Assembly (NCBI RefSeq): GCF_001905665.1
Contig: NZ_LIVX01000013.1
Span: 140,867 to 204,866 of the forward strand
DNA: 64,000 nucleotides
Direction of reading: 5' to 3'
DNA from: Streptomyces sp. CB02261
GTDB lineage: Bacteria; Actinomycetota; Actinomycetes; Streptomycetales; Streptomycetaceae
The position numbers and the translations under genes are program-made. Below the pieces are notes generated by a model, which was not told where the DNA came from, ran no database searches, and saw only the letters and a program-made list of their open reading frames with translations. Positions 7,405 through 15,370 of this stretch are shown piece after piece (the stretch's first letter is position 1; every line of letters starts with the position of its first letter).

Positions 7405-8934
7405 TCAGTGGCTTCCGCAGGCCGGGGCCGTGGCCGCCGGGAGGGGCTCCGGTACGCCGATCTTCGGCAGGCCGAGGAGCACGCCGGCCGGCTTCGCGGC
7501 CGCGTCGGCGGTGCGCTTCTCCCAGGCGTCGCCCGCGCGGGTACGGCGTACCGACGCGACCGGGCCCTCGGCGAGGAGGTGGTGCGGGGCGGCGTACGTG
7601 ATCTCGACGGTCACCACGTCGCCGGGACGGACGTCCTCGTCCGGCTTGGTGAAGTGGACGAGCCGGTTGTCGGGGGCGCGGCCCGAGAGGCGGTCCGTGG
7701 CGCCGTCCTTGCGGCCCTCGCCCTCGGCGACCATGACCTCCAGGGTGCGGCCGACCTGCTTCTTGTTCTCCTCCCAGGAGATCTCCTCCTGGAGGGCGAC
7801 GAGCCGCATGTAGCGCTCCTGCACGACCGCCTTGGGGATCTGGTCCTCCATGTCGGCCGCCGGGGTCCCGGGGCGCTTGGAGTACTGGAAGGTGAAGGCG
7901 TTCGCGAAGCGGGCCTCGCGGACGGTGTGCATCGTCTGCTCGAAGTCCTCCTCGGTCTCGCCGGGGAAGCCCACGATGATGTCGGTGGAGATCGCGGCGT
8001 GCGGGATGGCCGCGCGGACCTTCTCGATGATGCCGAGGAAACGCTCCTGCCGGTACGAGCGGCGCATCGCGCGGAGGATCGTGTCCGAGCCGGACTGGAG
8101 CGGCATGTGCAGCTGCGGCATGACGTTCGGCGTCTCCGCCATCGCCGCGATCACGTCGTCGGTGAAGTCGCGGGGGTGCGGGGAGGTGAAGCGGACCCGC
8201 TCCAGACCCTCGATCTTCCCGCAGGCGCGCAGCAGCTTGGAGAAGGCCTCGCGGTCGCCGAGGTCGGAGCCGTACGCGTTGACGTTCTGGCCGAGCAGGG
8301 TGATCTCGGAGACGCCCTCGGCGACCAGCGCCTCGATCTCGGCGAGGATGTCGCCGGGGCGCCGGTCCTCCTCCTTGCCGCGCAGGGCGGGGACGATGCA
8401 GAAGGTGCAGGTGTTGTTGCAGCCGACGGAGATCGAGACCCAGGCGGCGTACGCGGACTCGCGGCGGGTCGGCAGCGTGGAGGGGAAGGCCTCCAGGGAC
8501 TCGGCGATCTCGATCTGCGCCTCCTCCTGCACGCGGGCGCGCTCCAGGAGGACCGGCAACTTGCCGATGTTGTGCGTGCCGAAGACGACGTCGACCCAGG
8601 GGGCCTTCGTGACGATGGTGTCGCGGTCCTTCTGGGCGAGGCAGCCGCCGACGGCGATCTGCATGCCCGGGCGCGTGGTCTTCATGGGGGCGAGCCGGCC
8701 GAGGTTGCCGTACAGCTTGTTGTCGGCGTTCTCACGGACCGCGCAGGTGTTGAAGACGACGACGTCGGCGTCTCCGTCGGAGCCCTTGGGGGCCTTGACG
8801 TAACCCGCCTCCTCCAGCAGACCGGAGAGCCGCTCGGAGTCGTGGACGTTCATCTGGCACCCGTAGGTGCGGATCTCATAGGTCTTGGTGCCGTCAACGC
8901 TCACTGCGGTGCTCCGGTCGCTGCTGCTCGTCAT
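7405..8934 (-). CDS. miaB: tRNA-2-methylthio-N6-dimethylallyladenosine synthase MiaB
   Basis: A 509-residue radical-SAM methylthiotransferase that converts i6A37 to ms2i6A37 in tRNA. The N-terminal domain supplies Cys26 (TYGCQMNVHDSE), Cys64 (FNTCAVRENA) and Cys98 (VGGCLAQKD), which bind the auxiliary 4Fe-4S cluster; the radical-SAM cluster motif is Cys172-x3-Cys176-x2-Cys179 (GCNNTCTFC). A TRAM-type RNA-binding segment ends the core, followed by a short Ala/Pro-rich tail. The ATG at 8934 gives the family N-terminus; an open frame continues upstream across dedA and is spurious. MiaA, which makes its substrate, is encoded nearby. Confidence 0.97.
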   Translation of the reverse strand: MTSSSDRSTAVSVDGTKTYEIRTYGCQMNVHDSERLSGLLEEAGYVKAPKGSDGDADVVVFNTCAVRENADNKLYGNLGRLAPMKTTRPGMQIAVGGCLAQKDRDTIVTKAPWVDVVFGTHNIGKLPVLLERARVQEEAQIEIAESLEAFPSTLPTRRESAYAAWVSISVGCNNTCTFCIVPALRGKEEDRRPGDILAEIEALVAEGVSEITLLGQNVNAYGSDLGDREAFSKLLRACGKIEGLERVRFTSPHPRDFTDDVIAAMAETPNVMPQLHMPLQSGSDTILRAMRRSYRQERFLGIIEKVRAAIPHAAISTDIIVGFPGETEEDFEQTMHTVREARFANAFTFQYSKRPGTPAADMEDQIPKAVVQERYMRLVALQEEISWEENKKQVGRTLEVMVAEGEGRKDGATDRLSGRAPDNRLVHFTKPDEDVRPGDVVTVEITYAAPHHLLAEGPVASVRRTRAGDAWEKRTADAAAKPAGVLLGLPKIGVPEPLPAATAPACGSH

Positions 8935-9033
8935 GCGTCCAAGGGTAGGCGGTCCGGGGAGGGTCTCCGCCCGGGTCCGGGGGCGGGCGGCGGCCGCCGG
9001 GGCGGCCCGGCTCCGGAGGCTCCCCGGGGCCGC

Positions 9034-9055
9034 ACCCTGCGGTTTTCCGCAGGGT
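9034..9055. other. Hairpin in the miaB/dedA divergent intergenic region
   Basis: ACCCTGCGG (9034-9042) and CCGCAGGGT (9047-9055) form a perfect 9-bp stem with a TTTT loop. It lies between the divergent starts of miaB (8934) and dedA (9187), so it is in a leader or promoter region rather than after a gene. It could be a leader hairpin or simply a dispersed intergenic element. Confidence 0.5.
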
Positions 9056-9186
9056 CGGGGGTGCGGGGAACACCACCGAGGTGGGCGGCAATCCGCATAC
9101 CGGTGCTGAGCAGCGCTTTCTACGTTCGAGGACGAAGCACGGGGTACCCGATCCGGGTCGCCGTTCCCCTCCCGCTTGGAGTCCTC

Positions 9187-9849
9187 ATGAACCTGACGCC
9201 CCACGCACTCGCCCAGCAGCCCTCCGGCGGCATCGCCGGCTGGGCCGCCGGCCTCGTCGACACCATGGGCGGCCCGGGGGCCGGTCTGGCCATCGCCCTG
9301 GAGAACCTCTTCCCCCCGCTGCCCAGCGAGGTCATCCTGCCGCTGACCGGCTTCGCCGCAGGTCAGGGCGTGCTGAGTCTGGCCTCGGCGCTGTTCTGGA
9401 CGACGCTCGGTTCGGTCGTCGGCGCGGTGGCGCTCTACTGGATCGGGGTGCTCTTCGGGCGGGAGCGGATGCGCAGGATCTGGGGGAAGCTGCCGCTGGT
9501 GAAGGCGTCGGACCTGGTCCGGACGGAGAAGTGGTTCGCCGAGCACGGCACCAAGGCGGTCTTCTTCGGCCGGATGGTGCCGATCTTCCGGAGTCTGATC
9601 TCGGTGCCCGCCGGCGTCGAGCGGATGCCGATGCCCTTGTTCGTCGTGCTCACCACGCTCGGCAGCCTCATCTGGAACAGCGTCCTCGTCATGGCCGGTT
9701 ACTGGCTGGGCGACCAGTGGGACGTCGTGGAGAGGTACGTCGGTGTCCTGTCGAAGGCCGTCCTGGTCCTCGTGGTCGTCGCCGTCGCGGCCTACGTGGC
9801 GGTCCGGCTGCGCGGCCGGGACAAGGCCCGGCACCGGCGCGACGCGTGA
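9187..9849 (+). CDS. DedA family membrane protein
   Basis: A 220-residue polytopic membrane protein. Family signatures are the N-terminal re-entrant region ENLFPPLPSEVILPLTG, the GRMVPIFRSLISVPAG motif and several membrane helices. DedA/SNARE-associated proteins are linked to lipid flipping and membrane homeostasis; the exact substrate here cannot be told. The ATG at 9187 starts the conserved region. The tail after the last helix is short and basic (RLRGRDKARHRRDA), suggesting a cytoplasmic C-terminus. It is divergent from miaB. Confidence 0.92.
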   Translation: MNLTPHALAQQPSGGIAGWAAGLVDTMGGPGAGLAIALENLFPPLPSEVILPLTGFAAGQGVLSLASALFWTTLGSVVGAVALYWIGVLFGRERMRRIWGKLPLVKASDLVRTEKWFAEHGTKAVFFGRMVPIFRSLISVPAGVERMPMPLFVVLTTLGSLIWNSVLVMAGYWLGDQWDVVERYVGVLSKAVLVLVVVAVAAYVAVRLRGRDKARHRRDA

Positions 9850-9860
9850 CGCCCGGTCCC

Positions 9861-9920
9861 CGAACCGACCGACACGAGACCCGCGGCTCCCGAAGCGACC
9901 GACACGAGACCCGCGGCTCC
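9861..9920 (+). repeat. Tandem 30-bp repeat after dedA
   Basis: Two 30-bp copies (9861-9890 and 9891-9920) differ at one base, and a degraded partial third copy begins at 9921. They lie 11 nt after the dedA stop codon. No coding role is apparent. Confidence 0.85.
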
Positions 9921-10083
9921 CGTACCGACGGACGCGTCGCCCCCGGCGGCCGTCCCACCCCCGGCCCGCGTCCCGCGGAGTCCCGGCGATCTTGTCCCGC
10001 CCATACGGGCGCACTCCTCTCGGGCCACGTGCGAGGGGACTCCGGGGGGACCGCGTCCGATCGACCACCGGCGCGGACCGGCG

Positions 10084-10456
10084 TGAACGGCCCCGCTCCG
10101 GGTCGCCGCCCGGGAGAGTACCGGCCCGGTGAAAACGAGGCCCCTGCCCCCACGACCACCCCGTCCTGGTGGCGCCGGGCCCTCGGGACCCTCATCGGCT
10201 GCGTGACCGCTCTCGTCGCCGCCCTCTTCTTGCTGGTCGCCGGCGTGACTCTCGGCCCGTTCCTGCTCCGGCCGCCCACCCGGGCCGCCGCGCCGGAGAT
10301 CCTGATGGCCGGCGCCCGGCGCCTGGTCACCCTGGAACGGGCCCGGCGCTCCGCCTTCTTCGGGGACCGATTCTCCGTCCTCGACAAGCTGGACCTCTCC
10401 CCCGCCTCCGGGTACAGCGGCGGATCCTGGCGGTGCTCCGCTATCTGGAGGCGTAG
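10084..10456 (+). pseudogene. Probable remnant of a sensor histidine kinase N-terminus
   Basis: From a possible GTG at 10084 the frame gives a polar start, PSWWRRALGTLIGC, then one strong membrane segment (VTALVAALFLLVAGVTLGPFLL) and RRLVTLERARRSAFFGDRF. This resembles the membrane 'sensor' module at the start of Streptomyces histidine kinases (ERARRSAFFG compared with the family's ERxRxxxxLG). After about 10400 the similarity seems to switch frame (RILAVLRYLEA) and ends at a stop at 10456; no kinase core follows. I infer a truncated, frameshifted gene. It could instead be a small single-pass membrane protein. Confidence 0.35.
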
Positions 10457-10871
10457 GCCCGCCCACGGCCCGGGAGCCGCCCGCCGCGCGGTGGGCTGGG
10501 GCGTATCTCGGCCGGACGTGGTGACGACGACGGCGGCACGGGCATGGGAACTCCTCGGGGACTCAGGCGAGTTGCCGAGTTCGGTGGGTACGCCAGGGGC
10601 GGACAGGGGACTGTCCTCAAGATCACCGAACGCCTCCAGACGCTAGCCGCAGGGACCTCGGCACCCCCGCACGACACACGGCGCGGCGCGCGCCCGGGAG
10701 CCGCTCACCAGTTCGGCGGAGCGCACACGGGATCGCTCTCGGTGAGCGGCCGGGCACCGGCGCGCACCCCGGCCCCGCAGCTCCGGGGTGGCCCGACGGG
10801 TCCGTCCGGGGTGACCGGCGCCGCACCGTCGGGCCTGGCCAGGGGCGGCGGCGACCTGGCAGGATCGCGGC
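10457..10871. other. 415-bp stretch without a convincing gene
   Basis: Between the putative kinase remnant and the TAXI protein there are open frames on both strands, but none shows a recognisable domain, a good ribosome-binding site or an ending compatible with its neighbours. The 3' part should hold the promoter of the gene at 10872: CAGGAT at 10860-10865 ends 6 nt before that ATG. Confidence 0.5.
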
Positions 10872-11870
10872 ATGCCCGCCTCCCTGTCCCGTACCGCCCG
10901 CCGCCGTGTCCTGGCGGTCGCGGCCGCGCTGCTCACGGTGTGCGGGGTGCTGGTGTGGTGGCTGGTGCCCTTCGGCTCCCCCGTACCGAGCGGCTCGGTC
11001 ACGTTCAGTACGGGCGTGCCCACCGGCGTCTACCAGCGGTACGGGAAGCTGCTCCAGCAGGCCCTCGCCCAGGACCTGCCCGAGGTCTCGATAACGCTGA
11101 AGGACAGTGAGGGATCGCAGCAGAACCTGGCCCGGGTCGCGGCGGGCGAGGCCGACTTCACCATCGCGACGGCCGACGCGGTGGCCCAGTACCAGCGCGA
11201 GCGCAGGCCCGGCTTCGAGCGGCTGCGGGGCTGCGCGCGCCTCTACGACGACTACGTGCAGCTCGTGGTGCGCAAGGGTTCCTCGGTGCAGAACGTACGG
11301 GACCTGCGCGGGCTCCGCGTCGGCGTCGGCCAGGACGGCTCCGGTGTCAGGCTGATAGCGGACCGGGTCCTCGCGGCGGCGGGCCTCACCCCGGTGAGCG
11401 ACGTCGAGGCCGTCTCGGTGGGCATCGACACCATGCCCGGACTCCTGGAGCGGGGCGCACTCGACGCGTTCTTCTGGTCGGGCGGGCTGCCGACGGACGC
11501 CGTGCAGAAGCTGGCCGATCGGTACGAGGTCCGGCTGCTTCCGCTGGACTCGGCCCTGGTGGACCGGCTCCACGACGTCGGCGGCTCGACCCGCCACTAC
11601 CGGTCGGCGGTGATCCCCGCCGACGCCTACGCCAAGGCGCAGGACGGCCAGCCGATCGCGACCCTCGCGGTGGCGAACCTCCTGGTCACCACCGAGGAGG
11701 CCGACGAGGACCTGGTCGAGGGCTTCACCCGTACGGTGATCAGGAGCCGGGACCGGATCGGCAGCCAGGTCCACCCGGCCCAGCTGGTGGACCTGCGGAC
11801 CGCCGTCTACACCGAGCCCGTCACCCTCCACGACGGCGCCCGCCGCTACTACCGCTCGGTGAAGCCGTAG
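10872..11870 (+). CDS. TAXI-family TRAP-type solute-binding protein
   Basis: A 332-residue protein with one N-terminal hydrophobic segment (VLAVAAALLTVCGVLVWWLV) and no lipobox, so membrane-anchored or secreted. The mature part has the features of TAXI solute-binding proteins: FSTGVPTGVYQRYG, the segment EGSQQNLARVAAGEADF, DLRGLRVGVGQDGSG and a late AFFWSGG. TAXI proteins in other bacteria bind small carboxylates such as glutamate. No TRAP permease adjoins it; it is convergent with gluK. A role in presenting glutamate to the GluK sensor is an attractive inference, not shown. CAGGAT ends 6 nt before the ATG, so the transcript may be leaderless. Confidence 0.85.
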   Translation: MPASLSRTARRRVLAVAAALLTVCGVLVWWLVPFGSPVPSGSVTFSTGVPTGVYQRYGKLLQQALAQDLPEVSITLKDSEGSQQNLARVAAGEADFTIATADAVAQYQRERRPGFERLRGCARLYDDYVQLVVRKGSSVQNVRDLRGLRVGVGQDGSGVRLIADRVLAAAGLTPVSDVEAVSVGIDTMPGLLERGALDAFFWSGGLPTDAVQKLADRYEVRLLPLDSALVDRLHDVGGSTRHYRSAVIPADAYAKAQDGQPIATLAVANLLVTTEEADEDLVEGFTRTVIRSRDRIGSQVHPAQLVDLRTAVYTEPVTLHDGARRYYRSVKP

Positions 11871-11910
11871 CTCCACGCGGTCACGGGGCTACGAGGCCTG
11901 GACGCCATCG

Positions 11911-11940
11911 CTCGACTCGGCTCGGCTCGGCTCGGCTCGG
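11911..11940 (+). repeat. CTCGG pentanucleotide array
   Basis: Six tandem CTCGR units, five of them exact CTCGG, lie between the convergent TAXI and gluK genes. This is a short simple-sequence repeat prone to slippage; no function is evident. Confidence 0.85.
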
Positions 11941-12052
11941 GTCAGGCCGTAGCCCTCCGCGGTCGAGGGCGCGGTTCCAGGGCCCACCCCTACCCGTAAC
12001 CCATAGCTCCACCCGGTCGGGGTGGCATCGCGCCCGCCGTGCGCGCCGGGTC

Positions 12053-13480
12053 CTACCGCTCGCCGAAGCCGCGCTCCGCCGCCTCCAGCGGCGCGTGCCG
12101 TGGGACGGAGACCGTCACCCGCAGCCCGTGCGGGTCGTTCGGGGCGAACGTCAGGCTTCCGCCGCCCGCCGTGAGCAGGACGCGCGTGATGGACAGGCCG
12201 AGCCCCGAGCCCTTGACGTTCTGGTGCCGTCCGGAGCGCCAGAAGCGATCACCGACACGGGACAGCTCGTCCTCCGTGAGGCCGGGCCCCTGGTCGGCGA
12301 CCACGACGGAGACGCTCGCCCCGTCCGGGGACACCGCGACCGTGACGGCGACCTCCTCCCCGGCCGGCGTGAACTTCAGCGCGTTGTCGATCACCGCGTC
12401 CAGGGCGCTGGAGAGGGCCACCGGGTCCGCCCAGGCCGTGACCGCGCCGCACTCCCCGGTCAGCAGGACGCCCTTGTCCTCGGCGACCGGCCGCCAGGAG
12501 ACGACCCGCTCGCCGGTGAGCGCGCCGACGTCGATGAGCCGCAGCTCGGCGGCCGTGTGCTCGGCGAGCGCCAGGTCGAGGAGGTCGTCGAGGACCTGGG
12601 CGAGGCGCTTGCCCTCGGTCCGTACGGAGGCGATCTCCTCGTTGCCCTCGGGGAGTTCGAGGGCGAGGAGCTCGATCCGCAGGAGCAGCGCGGCCAGCGG
12701 GTTGCGCAGCTGGTGGGAGGCGTCGGCGACGAAGGCGCGCTGCTGTTCGAGCGCCTCCTCGACGTTGTCGGCCATCTCGTTGAACGAGAGCGCGAGCCTC
12801 CGCAGTTCGGGCGGCCCGCCGGTCGCGGCGACGCGGGAGTTCATCCGTCCGGTGGCGATGTCGTGGGTCACGGAGTCGAGGACGCGGACCGGTCGCAGGA
12901 CCCAGCCCGTGAGCCGGAAGGCGGCGCCGACGGCGAGCAGCATGGCGGCGGCCTCGCCGGCGAAGATCAGCAGCCAGCCGCGCAGGATGCGGGACCGCAG
13001 CTGCCCGGTGGGCGAGTCGGTGACGACGACGGCGACGACGTCACCGTCGCGGACGACCGGGGAGGCGATGGTGAGCCGGGCATGGGGCTGCCAGGGCCAC
13101 ACCTGGGGCGGGTCGTGGCTGCGGCGGCCGAGGAGCGCCTCGCGGAAGGCGCGGCGGCCCTCTCCCTCGTACGGGACGACCCAGTCCTCGGGCGCGGCGG
13201 CCATGGAGCGGTTGTTGCGGTAGAAGATCCCGGCGCGGATGCCGTACACGTCGTGGTAGCTGGCGAGTTCGCCGCCGAGGGTGATCCGCCGTTCGTCCGT
13301 GACGGGGCTGGTCTCCCTGACGAACTGCGCGAGGGCGGCGAAGCGCGCGGCGTCGTCGAGCCGGTCGACGACGACCCGCTGCTGTTCCGACGCGGCGAGG
13401 CTGGCGGCGAGCGGGAAGCCGAGGGCGAGCAGGACGCCGGCCATCAGGATGATGAGCAGCGGAAGGAGGCGGGTGCGCAC
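12053..13480 (-). CDS. gluK: Sensor histidine kinase GluK (glutamate two-component system)
   Basis: A 475-residue membrane kinase. An N-terminal helix (LLPLLIILMAGVLLALGF) and a second near LLIFAGEAAAMLLAVGAAF flank an extracellular sensor region; a HAMP segment follows (RPVRVLDSVTHDIATGRMN), then the H-box VADASHQLRNPLAAL, and an ATPase domain with DNALKFTPAG and DQGPGLTEDEL, GSGLGLSITRVL. Start: the GTG at 13480, 20 nt after the gluR stop; upstream codons in frame are not starts. The gene order gluA/gluR/gluK matches the GluR-GluK system of S. coelicolor, reported to respond to glutamate and control the gluABCD importer; the name rests on that synteny. Confidence 0.88.
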   Translation of the reverse strand: MRTRLLPLLIILMAGVLLALGFPLAASLAASEQQRVVVDRLDDAARFAALAQFVRETSPVTDERRITLGGELASYHDVYGIRAGIFYRNNRSMAAAPEDWVVPYEGEGRRAFREALLGRRSHDPPQVWPWQPHARLTIASPVVRDGDVVAVVVTDSPTGQLRSRILRGWLLIFAGEAAAMLLAVGAAFRLTGWVLRPVRVLDSVTHDIATGRMNSRVAATGGPPELRRLALSFNEMADNVEEALEQQRAFVADASHQLRNPLAALLLRIELLALELPEGNEEIASVRTEGKRLAQVLDDLLDLALAEHTAAELRLIDVGALTGERVVSWRPVAEDKGVLLTGECGAVTAWADPVALSSALDAVIDNALKFTPAGEEVAVTVAVSPDGASVSVVVADQGPGLTEDELSRVGDRFWRSGRHQNVKGSGLGLSITRVLLTAGGGSLTFAPNDPHGLRVTVSVPRHAPLEAAERGFGER

Positions 13481-13500
13481 GGAGGGGCCGTTCGGAGCGG

Positions 13501-14211
13501 TTACGCGGAGGGGGCGACCAGACGGTAGCCGACGCCCCGCACGGTCTCGATCAGGGCGGGCATCCGCAGCTTGGAGCGCAGGGAGGCGACGTGCACCTCC
13601 AGGGTGCGGCCGGTCCCCTCCCAACTGGTGCGCCAGACCTCGCTGATGATCTGCTCGCGGCGGAAGACGACTCCGGGGCGCTGGGCGAGGAGGGCGAGCA
13701 GGTCGAACTCCTTGCGGGTGAGGGGGATGCTCTCGCCGTCGACGCTGACGCGCCGGGTGGGCAGCTCGATGGTGACGGCCCCGAGCTGCAGCTGGGTGCC
13801 GTCGGCGGCGCCGGACCCCGCGGTCTCCTCGGCGCCGGCGTGGCGCCGGCTGACAGCGTGGATCCGGGCGAGGAGCTCGCCGGGGTCGTAGGGCTTGACG
13901 ACGTAGTCGTCGGCGCCGAGGTTGAGGCCGTGGATCCGGGAGCGGACGTCGCCGCGCGCGGTCACCATGATCACCGGGGTGGTGGTGAGCTTCCGGATGC
14001 GGCCGCAGACCTGGTAGCCGTCCTGGTCGGGGAGGCCGAGGTCGAGCAGGATCACCCCGTAGGAGGGGCGCTCGCCCTGGGCGGTGGGCAGGACGGCCTG
14101 GAGTGCCTCCTCGCCGCTGCGGGCGTGGGTGACGCTGAACCCGTGCTTCGCGAGGATCGCGGAGAGGGCGGCGGCGACGTGGTCGTCGTCCTCGACGAGC
14201 AGCAGTCGCAT
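13501..14211 (-). CDS. gluR: OmpR-family response regulator GluR
   Basis: A 236-residue regulator: receiver domain with acidic pocket EDDD (7-10), phospho-acceptor Asp57 in LLDLGLPD and Lys in VKPYDPGE, then an OmpR-type winged helix (RVSVDGESIPLTRKEFDLLALL ... TSWEGTGRTLEVHVASLRSKL). The ATG at 14211 has GGAGG immediately upstream. It is transcribed away from gluABCD; the 309-bp shared intergenic region carries the palindrome at 14451-14473. It is co-transcribed with gluK. As GluR it would control glutamate uptake; that role is taken from the named S. coelicolor system. Confidence 0.9.
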   Translation of the reverse strand: MRLLLVEDDDHVAAALSAILAKHGFSVTHARSGEEALQAVLPTAQGERPSYGVILLDLGLPDQDGYQVCGRIRKLTTTPVIMVTARGDVRSRIHGLNLGADDYVVKPYDPGELLARIHAVSRRHAGAEETAGSGAADGTQLQLGAVTIELPTRRVSVDGESIPLTRKEFDLLALLAQRPGVVFRREQIISEVWRTSWEGTGRTLEVHVASLRSKLRMPALIETVRGVGYRLVAPSA

Positions 14212-14224
14212 GCGTACCTCCTCC

Positions 14225-14256
14225 GTGGTGACGTGGTGACGTGGTGACGTGGTGAT
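14225..14256. repeat. Four tandem 8-bp repeats in the gluR leader
   Basis: GTGGTGAC is repeated in tandem four times (the last copy ends GAT) directly upstream of the gluR ribosome-binding site. The unit length and position mean that copy-number slippage would change the leader length but not the protein. Confidence 0.85.
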
Positions 14257-14450
14257 CTGCCGGTAGCGGCTCTCCGCGTACGAGTCTGTGTACCAGGTGG
14301 TACCAGGGCATGAACACCGATCTCCGGTGTCACAGTCAAGTGTCCCCCTGTGACGCCGGCGTTTCCGTTATGCAGCCGGTACGGCCGGGGGCGCCCCCTT
14401 CACGCACTGTGTCCGGTTGCGGCCGGATCGTTATCCTCAATTTCCGCTCA

Positions 14451-14473
14451 GATGTGATGACGGTCATCACATC
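14451..14473. promoter_or_regulatory. Perfect palindrome (operator candidate) upstream of gluA
   Basis: GATGTGATGA (14451-14460) and TCATCACATC (14464-14473) are perfect inverted 10-bp arms around CGG. The element lies 47 nt before the gluA start and overlaps a possible -35 box. OmpR-type regulators usually bind direct repeats, so this may be a site for another dimeric regulator, or the GluR site itself. Confidence 0.75.
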
Positions 14474-14486
14474 GGGTCTCTAGTGT
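14458..14486 (+). promoter_or_regulatory. Candidate gluA promoter
   Basis: TGACGG (14458-14463) and TAGTGT (14481-14486) are spaced by 17 bp. The -35 box lies inside the palindrome at 14451-14473, so a bound protein would occlude or contact RNA polymerase. The call is from motif similarity only. Confidence 0.45.
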
Positions 14487-14520
14487 CCTCCCCAACCGAG
14501 GAGGACGGAGCAAGAGCCCG

Positions 14521-15318
14521 ATGAGCGGAGAGTCTGTGTCCCAGCCAGTGCCCGGAGGGCCCGAGGACACCCCGCACGCCGCGGACGACCTGGTCGTACT
14601 GTCCGGCGTGAACAAGCACTTCGGCGCACTGCATGTCCTCCAGGACATCGACCTGACGATCAGCCGCGGCGAGGTCGTGGTCGTCATCGGACCTTCCGGG
14701 TCCGGCAAGTCGACGCTGTGCCGCACGATCAACCGGCTGGAGAGCATCGACTCCGGCTCCATCACCATCGACGGCAAGCCGCTGCCCGCGGAGGGCAAGG
14801 AGCTGGCCCGGCTGCGGTCGGACGTCGGCATGGTGTTCCAGTCGTTCAACCTCTTCGCGCACAAGACGGTGCTCGAGAACGTGATGCTGGGGCAGATCAA
14901 GGTCCGCAAGACGGAGAAGAAGGCCGCCGAGACCAAGGCCCGTGCCCTGCTCGACCGGGTCGGGGTCGGCACCCAGGCGGACAAGTACCCGGCGCAGCTC
15001 TCCGGTGGCCAGCAGCAGCGGGTGGCGATCGCCCGCGCGCTCGCGATGGACCCGAAGGTCATGCTGTTCGACGAGCCGACGTCCGCGCTCGACCCCGAGA
15101 TGATCAACGAGGTCCTCGAGGTCATGCAGCAGCTGGCCCGGGACGGCATGACGATGGTGGTCGTCACCCACGAGATGGGTTTCGCGCGGTCCGCCGCCAA
15201 CCGGGTCGTCTTCATGGCCGACGGGCGGATCGTCGAACAGGCGACGCCCGAGGAGTTCTTCAGCAACCCGCGGAGCGACCGGGCCAAGGACTTCCTCTCC
15301 AAGATCCTTCACCACTGA
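14521..15318 (+). CDS. gluA: Glutamate ABC transporter ATP-binding protein GluA
   Basis: A 265-residue ABC ATPase of the polar amino-acid uptake family. Walker A GPSGSGKST is at residues 57-65, the Q-loop is in VFQSFNLFAHKT, the signature is LSGGQQQRVAIARAL, Walker B is VMLFDEPTSALDPE, and the switch His is in VVTHEMGFAR. It powers the GluCD permease with GluB as binding protein. It has an extra N-terminal extension of about 20 residues relative to many homologues; a start further in is possible. First gene of the gluABCD operon; gluB starts 52 nt downstream. Confidence 0.95.
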   Translation: MSGESVSQPVPGGPEDTPHAADDLVVLSGVNKHFGALHVLQDIDLTISRGEVVVVIGPSGSGKSTLCRTINRLESIDSGSITIDGKPLPAEGKELARLRSDVGMVFQSFNLFAHKTVLENVMLGQIKVRKTEKKAAETKARALLDRVGVGTQADKYPAQLSGGQQQRVAIARALAMDPKVMLFDEPTSALDPEMINEVLEVMQQLARDGMTMVVVTHEMGFARSAANRVVFMADGRIVEQATPEEFFSNPRSDRAKDFLSKILHH

Positions 15319-15370
15319 GCGAGTTCGGGCCTATTCTTCCCAACTCACTTCTAGCCAAGGGACATTCTCG

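Noticed and set aside
8935..10068. Upstream extension of the miaB frame
   Set aside because: It runs antisense through dedA and lacks MiaB homology; the ATG at 8934 gives the known N-terminus.
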